Below are positions 21,368-28,065 of a stretch of 33,600 nt of DNA, piece by piece. The notes under the pieces were generated by a model that saw only the letters and a list, made by a program, of their open reading frames with translations, made no database searches and was not told the DNA's origin. The position numbers and the translations under genes are program-made. Each line of letters starts with the position of its first letter. The stretch's first letter is position 1. Source of the DNA: Erythrobacter sp. (GTDB lineage Bacteria; Pseudomonadota; Alphaproteobacteria; Sphingomonadales; Sphingomonadaceae); the NCBI GenBank assembly GCA_013822695.1, contig PNKW01000031.1, positions 1 through 33,600 on the forward strand, written 5' to 3'.

Positions 21368-22633
21368 ATGGCCGCAGACACCCCCTCCTCCATCGCCCCG
21401 CGCCTGCGCTGGTCGCTGTTCACGGTGCTGTGCATCGCGGGGGTGTTCAACGCGATGGACCGTCCGATCATCGCGATCCTCAAGCCCGACATGATGGAAG
21501 ATTTCGGCTGGACCGACAGCGACTTCGGCGATCTGGCCGCGGTCACGCAGTTCTCGGCCGCCTTCGCCTTCCTGTTCACCGGCTGGCTGGTCGACCGGCT
21601 CGGGGTCAACCGTTCGATGCAGGTCGGCGCAAGCGCCTGGAGCTTCGCCGCGATGGCGCATGGCTGGGCGCTCACCACCTGGCAGGTGGTCGCCGCAAGG
21701 GTCGGGCTGGGCGTGACCGAGGCGGTGCAGACCCCGCTCACCATCAAGACCGTCGCGACGCTGTTCCCGCCCGACAAGCGCAGCTTCGCCTTCGGCTTTG
21801 CGACGATGCTGGCGGGCGCGGGGACGATTGCGATGCCTTTCGTCATCCCGGCGCTGGCGCTGGCCGTGGGCTGGCGCGGGGCGCTGGTGGCAGGCGGGAT
21901 CGGCGGCTTCGTGTCCTTGGTCGCGTGGATGTGGCTGGCGCGCGGGGTGGCTGGTCTCAACGCCGCAGCCGCCACGGAAACGACTGCCGTCGGGGCCTCA
22001 AGCGAGCCTTACGGCGCGATCCTGATGAACCGCCAGACCTGGGCGATTGTCGTCGCCAAGGCATTGAGCGACATGACCTGGTGGTTCATCAATTTCTGGC
22101 TCGCCGACTATTATCGCAAGCAATTCGGGCTTTCGACGCTGGAGCTGGCGGTGCCGCTCGCCATCGCCTTTGCCGGATCGGGCCTCGGCGCGCTGCTTGC
22201 CGGGTGGGTCTCGACCCGGCTGCTCGAGGCGGGATGGAGCCCCAACCGCGTGAGGAAGGGGGTGATGCTGGTCTGCGCGGCTGTAGTCGCGCCGCTGCCG
22301 CTGGTGCTCCAGCTGGGCGGTTTCTGGCCGGTGGCGGTGATGATCGGCGTCGTCATGGCCGGGCACCAGGGCTTCTCGCTCTCGCTGTTCTCGACCATCA
22401 CCGATGTCGTGCCGGGCGAGAAGGTCGGGCGGGTGACGGCGTTCGGTGCCTTCATGGGGAATATGGGCGGGGTGGCGATCAGCCTTGTCGCGGGCCGCGT
22501 GCTCGATGCGGGGCTGGGCTACGGGCCGCTGTTCGCCTTTGCCGCCGCCTCCTACCTTGTGGCGCTCGCATGGTTCCAGCTGCTGCTCCCCGAGATTCGC
22601 CGCCCCGAAACCGTCGACGCACTGTTTGACTGA
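21368..22633 (+). CDS. MFS transporter, probable inner-membrane SQ or SQ-glycoside importer
   Basis: This 421-residue major facilitator has 12 predicted membrane segments. The sequence GWLVDRLGVNRSMQVGASAWSFAAMAHGW resembles the anion:cation symporter branch that carries sugar acids and other organic anions. A second half begins around WAIVVAKALSDMTWWFINFWLADYYRKQF. SQ is an anionic sugar, so the branch fits. Known sulfo-SMO clusters often use an ABC importer, and an MFS protein together with a TonB receptor would be the sphingomonad equivalent. ATG 21368 is preferred, with AGGA 7 nt upstream; GTG 21365 is in frame but too close. The substrate is inferred from neighbours only. Confidence 0.82.
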   Translation: MAADTPSSIAPRLRWSLFTVLCIAGVFNAMDRPIIAILKPDMMEDFGWTDSDFGDLAAVTQFSAAFAFLFTGWLVDRLGVNRSMQVGASAWSFAAMAHGWALTTWQVVAARVGLGVTEAVQTPLTIKTVATLFPPDKRSFAFGFATMLAGAGTIAMPFVIPALALAVGWRGALVAGGIGGFVSLVAWMWLARGVAGLNAAAATETTAVGASSEPYGAILMNRQTWAIVVAKALSDMTWWFINFWLADYYRKQFGLSTLELAVPLAIAFAGSGLGALLAGWVSTRLLEAGWSPNRVRKGVMLVCAAVVAPLPLVLQLGGFWPVAVMIGVVMAGHQGFSLSLFSTITDVVPGEKVGRVTAFGAFMGNMGGVAISLVAGRVLDAGLGYGPLFAFAAASYLVALAWFQLLLPEIRRPETVDALFD

Positions 22634-22710
22634 CACCCAGCGCGGTTGCATTGAGGCGGGGCGCGCGATAGGGATATGACACCGTGAGACACAAGGCAGC
22701 ATAACGCAGC

Positions 22711-23799
22711 ATGACGCGCGCGCCGCGCCCCGATTTCGAAGCCTATGCCGGCGACCTGTTCGGCGAGATCATGCTCGCCGACAGCACGGCGGCCGCCAAG
22801 GCCGACCGCAAGCCGCTCTCGCGCTTTGTCCCCGGCCTTGCCATCTGCGCCATCGCGGGTGCTGCGGCGGCATGGCTGGCGCAGAATTACGGGGTGCCGA
22901 TCATTCTGGCGGGGCTGCTGATCGGGCTTGCGGTCAACTTTGCCGCTGCCGACCCTCGCACGCATGACGGGCTCGACGCGGTCAGCCGCCATGGCCTGCG
23001 CGCCGGGATCGTGCTGCTCGGCTTTCAGGTCACCGCGATGCAGGTCGCGGCGATGGGGATCGTGCCTTTCGCAGGCCTCGCGCTGGTCATGGCCTCGGCG
23101 CTGATCGCCGCGCTCGCCGCCGCGCGCGCAACCGGGCAGAGCCCTGCCATTGGCCTGCTCGGCGGCGGGGCGACCGCGATCTGCGGCGCTTCCGCCGCGC
23201 TTGCACTCTATGGCGTGATCGGGCGCGAGCGGATCGACCAGGCGCAGTTCACGCTGACGCTCGTGATCCTTGCCGCCGCCAGCGCCATCGCGCTGGTCAC
23301 CTATCCGCCGCTGACCACGATGCTCGGCTTCACCGACGCGCAGGCGGGATTTCTGGTGGGCGCCTCGATCCATGACGTGGCGCAGGCAATCGGCGCAGGG
23401 TTCGCCGTCTCGGATGCGGCGGGGGCGCAGGCGACCGTGGTGAAGCTCACCCGCGTGGCACTGCTCGCACCGCTGGTGACGCTTGCCGCCTTGTGGATCG
23501 CGCGCGTGGAGCCGCTTCCAGCCGGGGTCGGCAAGGCGCACGTGCCGGTGCTGCCGGGCTTCATCCTCGCCTTCCTCGCGTTGGTGGGGGTGAACTCGCT
23601 TGTCCCGGTACCGCCCGCGTTAGCCGCCCATGCGCTGACTTTGTCCAAGACTTTGCTGCTGCTCGCGGTTACGGCGACCGCGATGCGTACCCGCACCGAT
23701 CTTCTGCTGGGCCTCGGCTGGCGGGCGGTGATGCCGGTGCTGGCGGCGACCATCGCCAGCCTCGCGGTGGCGCTCGCCTATGCGCAGTGGGTGATCTGA
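22711..23799 (+). CDS. yeiH: YeiH-family sulfate/sulfite exporter
   Basis: This 362-residue polytopic membrane protein is of the YeiH family (UPF0324, 'putative sulfate exporter'). Signatures are GLLIGLAVNFA, GIVLLGFQVTAMQV, GGGATAICGASAALAL and LVGASIHDVAQAIGAGF. About ten hydrophobic segments are seen. Desulfonation of SQ releases sulfite in the cytoplasm, so an exporter of sulfite or sulfate in the same operon makes sense and would feed the periplasmic SorAB pair encoded downstream. The family's substrate is assigned mainly by context. It lies 77 bp after the MFS gene with a weak AAGG ribosome-binding site, and its stop overlaps the glpD ATG by 1 nt. Confidence 0.85.
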   Translation: MTRAPRPDFEAYAGDLFGEIMLADSTAAAKADRKPLSRFVPGLAICAIAGAAAAWLAQNYGVPIILAGLLIGLAVNFAAADPRTHDGLDAVSRHGLRAGIVLLGFQVTAMQVAAMGIVPFAGLALVMASALIAALAAARATGQSPAIGLLGGGATAICGASAALALYGVIGRERIDQAQFTLTLVILAAASAIALVTYPPLTTMLGFTDAQAGFLVGASIHDVAQAIGAGFAVSDAAGAQATVVKLTRVALLAPLVTLAALWIARVEPLPAGVGKAHVPVLPGFILAFLALVGVNSLVPVPPALAAHALTLSKTLLLLAVTATAMRTRTDLLLGLGWRAVMPVLAATIASLAVALAYAQWVI

Positions 23800-25292
23800 T
23801 GGCAGACGGCGTGTTCGACCTTGCGGTGATCGGCGGCGGCGTGAATGGCGCCGGAATCGCGCGCGATGCCGCGGGGCGCGGGGCGAAGGTGCTGCTGCTT
23901 GAGCGGGGTGATCTGGCGGAGGGCACTTCGTCCAACTCCACCAAGCTGATCCACGGCGGGCTGCGCTACCTTGAGCATTACGAATTCGCGCTGGTGCGCG
24001 AGGCCCTGTCCGAGCGCGAGGTGCTGTGGGGCATCGCGCCGCACATCATCTGGCCGCTGCGCTTCATCCTCCCCCACCGCCCCGGCCTGCGCCCGCGCTG
24101 GCTGCTGCGGCTGGGGCTATTCCTCTATGACCATATCGGCGGCCGCAAACGGCTCCCCGCCGCGAAAAGCGTCGACCTGACGCGCCACCCGGCGGGCGCG
24201 CCGCTCAAGAGCGAATACACCCGTGCTTTCGCCTATTCCGATGGCTGGGTGGATGATGCGCGGCTGGTGGTGCTCAACGCGCGCGATGCGGCGGATCGCG
24301 GGGCTGAGGTGCGCACCCGCTGCGAGGTGACCGCGCTTGCCCGCGAAGGCGACCTGTGGCGGATCGAGGCCGGAAATGCGGTGTTCCACGCCCGCGCCGT
24401 CGTCAACGCCGCGGGCCCCCGCGTGCTCGACCTGCTGGGCCGTGCGGGCGAGCCCTCGTCGCAGAAGATGCGCCTTGTGCGCGGATCGCACATCGTGGTG
24501 CGCAAGCTGTTCGATCACGACTTCGCCTATTTCTTCCAGCTGCCCGACGGGCGGATCTTCTTCGCGATCCCCTACGAGCGCGACTTCACCCTGATCGGCA
24601 CCACCGATGTCGACCACAAGGCGGGATTGGACGAGGTCAAGGCCAGCGCGGAGGAGATCGCCTACCTGTGCGAGGGCGCCTCGGAATATTTCCGCCAGGC
24701 CGTGACCCCCGCCGATGTGGTGTGGACCTATTCCGGCGTCCGTCCGCTGGTCGACGACGGCTCCGGCAAGCCCGAGGCGGCGACGCGCGGCTACCGCTTC
24801 GAGATTGACGGCGGGGTGGATGGAAGCGCGCCGCTGCTCTCTGTGTTCGGCGGCAAGATCACCACCTACCGCCACCTTGCCGCCGAGGCGGTGGACGAAC
24901 TCGTGCCCTTCCTCCCGGCCTTGCAGGGCAGCGACTGGACCGGCACCGCCCCGCTCCCCGGCGGCGATTTCGGCATGACCGAGGCGGGGGCGAAGATCGC
25001 GGAGCTGGCGGCGCGCTACCCCTTCCTCTCGCCCGCTCAGGCGCAGCGCCTGATCCGCCTCTACGGCACCTGCGCCTTTGCCGTGCTTGGAGATGCGACG
25101 ACCCGCGCGGATCTCGGCGAGGATTTCGGCCACGGGCTGACCGCTGCCGAGGTCGATTACCTGATGCGCGCCGAATGGGCGCAGGAGCCCGACGATATCC
25201 TGTGGCGCCGCACCAAGCTGGGCCTGCATTTCACCGAGGCCGAAACCGCCCGCCTCGCCGCCTATCTCACCGAAAGGACACGCCCCCAATGA
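23799..25292 (+). CDS. glpD: Aerobic glycerol-3-phosphate dehydrogenase GlpD
   Basis: This 497-residue FAD enzyme oxidises sn-glycerol-3-phosphate to dihydroxyacetone phosphate and passes electrons to quinone. The dinucleotide motif FDLAVIGGGVNGAGIARDAA is near residues 6-25. GTSSNSTKLIHGGLRYLEHYEFALVREAL is the DAO-family GlpD signature, and GTTDVDHK, FGGKITTYRHLAAEAVD and a C-terminal helical domain follow. Length is normal. The start ATG 23799 overlaps the yeiH stop (TGATG). Hydrolysis of sulfoquinovosyl glycerol gives one glycerol per SQ, which explains why this gene sits in the cluster. A glycerol kinase is required and is not in the window, unless glycerol phosphate itself is imported. 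Confidence 0.93.
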   Translation: MADGVFDLAVIGGGVNGAGIARDAAGRGAKVLLLERGDLAEGTSSNSTKLIHGGLRYLEHYEFALVREALSEREVLWGIAPHIIWPLRFILPHRPGLRPRWLLRLGLFLYDHIGGRKRLPAAKSVDLTRHPAGAPLKSEYTRAFAYSDGWVDDARLVVLNARDAADRGAEVRTRCEVTALAREGDLWRIEAGNAVFHARAVVNAAGPRVLDLLGRAGEPSSQKMRLVRGSHIVVRKLFDHDFAYFFQLPDGRIFFAIPYERDFTLIGTTDVDHKAGLDEVKASAEEIAYLCEGASEYFRQAVTPADVVWTYSGVRPLVDDGSGKPEAATRGYRFEIDGGVDGSAPLLSVFGGKITTYRHLAAEAVDELVPFLPALQGSDWTGTAPLPGGDFGMTEAGAKIAELAARYPFLSPAQAQRLIRLYGTCAFAVLGDATTRADLGEDFGHGLTAAEVDYLMRAEWAQEPDDILWRRTKLGLHFTEAETARLAAYLTERTRPQ

Positions 25293-25861
25293 CCCGAATC
25301 GTAGCCCTGGGCGGCACGGTCAACCCCGGCTCCTCGACCGAGCAGGCGCTGCGTCTGGCCGGGACCATCGCCGAAAGCGAGGGGGCCGAGGTGACGGTGT
25401 TCGGCGGCGAATACCTCTCCGCCCTGCCCCATTATCGCGGCCCCGGCCACGATGCGTCGTGGGGCGCGGAGATGGTCGAGGCGGTGCGCGCGGCGGACGG
25501 GCTGCTGGTGGCCGCCCCCGGCTATCACGGCACGATCTCCGGCGTGGTCAAGAATGCGCTCGATTACCTTGAGGATCTCGCGCGCGATGAACGCCCCTAC
25601 CTGGATGGCCGCGCGGTGGGGCTGATTGCCACGGCCTTCGGCGATCAGGCCTCGATGAGCACCCTGCTCACCATGCGCGCGATCACGCACGCGCTGCGCG
25701 GCTGGCCGACCCCGATGGGGGCGACGATCCGCACCTATCAGGGCATGTTCTCCCCCGACGGCGAATGCCTCGACGAGCGCGCGCGCGGGCAGCTGAAACT
25801 GGTCGGCAAGCAGGTGGTGCTCGGCGCGAAGAGTTTTGCTGCCGGGAGGAACCTTGCGTGA
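25289..25861 (+). CDS. NAD(P)H-dependent FMN reductase, likely FMNH2 supplier
   Basis: This 190-residue flavodoxin-fold reductase of the SsuE/MsuE type (FMN_red) has an N-terminal phosphate loop, GGTVNPGSSTEQALR. APGYHGTISGVVKNALDYLEDL contacts the flavin. It has no signal peptide. Two-component monooxygenases of the SsuD type need a separate enzyme that reduces FMN, and none is encoded beside the monooxygenase at 13669-14754. This gene, in the divergent arm of the same cluster, can fill that role. ATG 25289 overlaps the glpD stop (ATGA), with AAAGGA upstream. A direct assignment as SmoA is not made, since I cannot confirm which reductase family SmoA belongs to. Confidence 0.85.
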   Translation: MTRIVALGGTVNPGSSTEQALRLAGTIAESEGAEVTVFGGEYLSALPHYRGPGHDASWGAEMVEAVRAADGLLVAAPGYHGTISGVVKNALDYLEDLARDERPYLDGRAVGLIATAFGDQASMSTLLTMRAITHALRGWPTPMGATIRTYQGMFSPDGECLDERARGQLKLVGKQVVLGAKSFAAGRNLA

Positions 25862-26469
25862 TGAGCGGGCTCGATGCGGCGCTGGAGGCGATTGCCGCGG
25901 GGCGGATCGTGGTCATCGCGGGCGATGCCTTGCGCGGCGGCGACATCGACCTGATGATCGCGGCGAAGCATGTCACCCCCGAGGCGATAAACTTCATGGC
26001 GACCCATGGGCGGGGCCTCATCTGCCTTGCGGTAACGCCTGAGCGGGCGCAGCAGCTTGGCCTGACCCTCGTCAACCCCGGCACCGCGCGTCAGACCGGG
26101 CGGCCCTTCGCCCGCTCGATCGAGGCGGCCGAGGGCGTCTCGACCGGTATCTCGGCGGCCGACCGGGCGCATACGGTGCAGGTCGCCATCGCGGACGGGG
26201 CCACATCGGCGCACATCCATTCCCCCGGCCATGTCTTCCCGCTGATCGCCCGCCCAGGCGGGGTGCTGGAACGCGCTTCGGCCTGCGAGGCCTCGATTGA
26301 CCTTGCGAAGGCAGCGGGCGCGGGCGATGCGGCGGTGATCTGCTCGATCATGCGCGACGATGGCGAGATGGCGCGGATCGACGATATCGGCGAACTGATT
26401 GCCGCGCACGGCCTCGCAGTGGCCGAGATCGGCGCGCTGATCGCGCGGCTGGAGGGGGTGAAGGCATGA
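25861..26469 (+). CDS. RibB-like (3,4-dihydroxy-2-butanone-4-phosphate synthase) protein with altered acidic loop
   Basis: The 202-residue product aligns without gaps to RibB: RGLICLAVTPERA, EAAEGVSTGISAADRAHTV, HSPGHVFPLIARPGGVLERA (His124), CEASIDLAKAAG (Glu143). The acidic loop DDEDRENEGD of active RibB reads GDALRGGDID here (residues 21-30). The glutamate that, from memory, ligates the catalytic magnesium (E. coli Glu38) becomes Gly26, and Glu40 becomes Asp28, while Arg25 and Asp30 remain. The normal riboflavin reaction is therefore doubtful. Possible roles are a changed aldose-phosphate or keto-sugar reaction in SQ use, or flavin handling for the monooxygenase. It lacks a GTP cyclohydrolase II domain. 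The start overlaps the FMN reductase stop (TGATG), with GGGAGGA upstream. Confidence 0.85.
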   Translation: MSGLDAALEAIAAGRIVVIAGDALRGGDIDLMIAAKHVTPEAINFMATHGRGLICLAVTPERAQQLGLTLVNPGTARQTGRPFARSIEAAEGVSTGISAADRAHTVQVAIADGATSAHIHSPGHVFPLIARPGGVLERASACEASIDLAKAAGAGDAAVICSIMRDDGEMARIDDIGELIAAHGLAVAEIGALIARLEGVKA

Positions 26470-27683
26470 GCGGGACACGGCTGACACGGCGGGCACTGAT
26501 TGCAGGAGCGGGGGCGACGGCCTTGGCCGCGCCTGCGTTGGCGAGTTTTGGCGCAAAGCTTGGCGGGATGATCGACCTCGCGCTCCCCGGCGGGCCGAGC
26601 CTGCGCCCCACCACGCCCGCCTTCCCCGGCAAGGGCGAAATGATCGTCCAGCGCATCCGGCCCCCGTTGCTCGAAACCCCAATGGAGGTGTTTCGCGAAG
26701 GGATCATCACCCCCAATGACCGGATGTTCGTGCGCTGGAACTGGCCGATGCCGACCGAGGTGAAGGCCGCCGAGCACCGTGTCGCTGTCGGCGGTGCGGT
26801 GAAGAACGCCGTTTCCCTGACGCTCGATGAAGTAGCCGCCGCCGGCGAGACAGTGGAGGTGGTCGCCATCAACCAGTGCGCCGGTAATGGCCGCGGCCTC
26901 TCGGAGCCGCGTGTCACCGGCACTCAGTGGGGAAATGGCGCGATGGGCTGCGCGAAGTGGACGGGGGTGCGGCTCAAGGACGTGCTCGCCAAGGCGGGCC
27001 TAGGCGCCGGGGCCAAGCGTGTGCGCTTCACCGGGCTCGACGTGCCGCTGACCGATGGGGCGCCGCAATTCATCAAGTCGCTGCCGATGGACATGGCGAT
27101 GCGCGACGATGTGCTGGTCGCCTGGGCGATGAACGATGAACCGCTCCCGATCCTCCACGGCTTCCCCTTGCGGATCGTGGTGCCGGGGTGGTTCTCGACA
27201 TATTGGGTCAAGATGCTCAGCACCGTCGAGGTCCTGACCGGCGAAGATGACAGCTACTACGTGGCGGATTCCTACCGCATCCCTGCGCAGCCGATCACGC
27301 CTGACGCCAAGGACTTCCCCACCGTCCCCATCACCGCCATGCCTCCGCGCGCCTTCATCACCAGCCATACGACAGGCGATACGGTGGCGCTGGGCAAGCC
27401 CCTGACGCTGGAGGGCATTGCGATGGGCGGAGACGCCGCGCTCGAACGGGTCGATCTCGTCGGCAAGGGATGGGAAATCCCCTGCGATCTCGGGCCGGAC
27501 GAGGGCGGGCCCTATGCCTTCCGCCGCTGGTCGGTGAAGCTGCCGCAGGTCGCGGGCGATTTCGCCGACATCGGCGTGCGGGCGAAGAACGTGAACGGCG
27601 CGGTGCAGCCCGAAACGCTGGCGTGGAACCCCTCGGGCTATGCTCGCAACGTGATCGAACGCATCACCCTGAGGGCGCAATGA
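26466..27683 (+). CDS. sorA: Periplasmic molybdenum sulfite dehydrogenase, SorA-like
   Basis: This 405-residue sulfite oxidase family protein has a twin-arginine signal (LTRRALIAGAGATALAAPALA, Arg8-Arg9), so the folded molybdoprotein goes to the periplasm by Tat. The molybdopterin domain shows TPNDRMFVRWNWP and the Mo-ligand Cys138 in INQCAGNGRG, followed by TQWGNGAMGCAKWTGVRL and LPILHGFPLRIVVPGWF. A C-terminal dimerisation domain ends near the stop. It oxidises sulfite to sulfate and hands electrons to the cytochrome encoded next. SoxC is the close alternative, but no other sox genes are present and the upstream pathway makes sulfite. ATG 26466 overlaps the previous stop by 4 nt, with GGAGGGGG upstream. 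Confidence 0.87.
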   Translation: MSGTRLTRRALIAGAGATALAAPALASFGAKLGGMIDLALPGGPSLRPTTPAFPGKGEMIVQRIRPPLLETPMEVFREGIITPNDRMFVRWNWPMPTEVKAAEHRVAVGGAVKNAVSLTLDEVAAAGETVEVVAINQCAGNGRGLSEPRVTGTQWGNGAMGCAKWTGVRLKDVLAKAGLGAGAKRVRFTGLDVPLTDGAPQFIKSLPMDMAMRDDVLVAWAMNDEPLPILHGFPLRIVVPGWFSTYWVKMLSTVEVLTGEDDSYYVADSYRIPAQPITPDAKDFPTVPITAMPPRAFITSHTTGDTVALGKPLTLEGIAMGGDAALERVDLVGKGWEIPCDLGPDEGGPYAFRRWSVKLPQVAGDFADIGVRAKNVNGAVQPETLAWNPSGYARNVIERITLRAQ

Positions 27684-28006
27684 GAGCCGCCGCCCTTATC
27701 GTCGCGCTGGCGCTGGCAAGCTGTGACAGCTCACCCGAGATCGTGTTCAAGGACGCCAGCCTCACCCTGCCCGATGATCCGGTCGACCTGCCCGAAGGCC
27801 CCGGGCGCGATGCCGTGATCGAGAACTGCACCGCCTGCCACTCCCCCTCGACCATGCTCCAGCAGCCCAAGGTCTCGGCAGAGAAGTGGGAATCGATCGT
27901 GGGCAAGATGAAGAAGCTCTACAAGGCGCCGGTCGATGACGCGGCGGTGCCGGCGATCGTCGACTACATGGTGCACGTACAGAGCCTGCCCGAGGCCAAG
28001 CCCTAG
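27680..28006 (+). CDS. sorB: Lipoprotein cytochrome c subunit of sulfite dehydrogenase, SorB-like
   Basis: This 108-residue monohaem cytochrome has CTACH (Cys50, Cys53, His54) as the haem site and Met77 in VGKMKKLY as a likely sixth ligand. The signal peptide ends in the lipobox LASC, so Cys15 should be lipidated and the cytochrome anchored to the membrane, unlike soluble SorB proteins I know of. It would accept electrons from the SorA-like enzyme and pass them to cytochrome c oxidase. ATG 27680 overlaps the sorA stop by 4 nt. It is the last gene of the operon, followed by a strong hairpin. Confidence 0.87.
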   Translation: MRAAALIVALALASCDSSPEIVFKDASLTLPDDPVDLPEGPGRDAVIENCTACHSPSTMLQQPKVSAEKWESIVGKMKKLYKAPVDDAAVPAIVDYMVHVQSLPEAKP

Positions 28007-28012
28007 CGGTTC

Positions 28013-28056
28013 GGGTGCCGGCCGGACGACCGGGGGGGCAACGCCGGCCGGCACCC
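28013..28056. terminator. Strong hairpin between convergent operons
   Basis: GGGTGCCGGCCGG (28013-28025) and CCGGCCGGCACCC (28044-28056) form a perfect 13-bp stem around an 18-nt loop. It fills the 59-bp gap between the sorB-like stop and the leftward autotransporter stop at 28066. There is no T tract, so termination may need Rho or act as an mRNA 3' barrier in both directions. Confidence 0.65.
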
Positions 28057-28065
28057 GCGCGCAAC

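Noticed and set aside
26466..28006. SoxCD instead of SorAB
   Set aside because: The oxidoreductase does resemble SoxC in parts, but no other sox genes are nearby and the cytochrome is small with a single haem. This remains a weaker alternative, not excluded.
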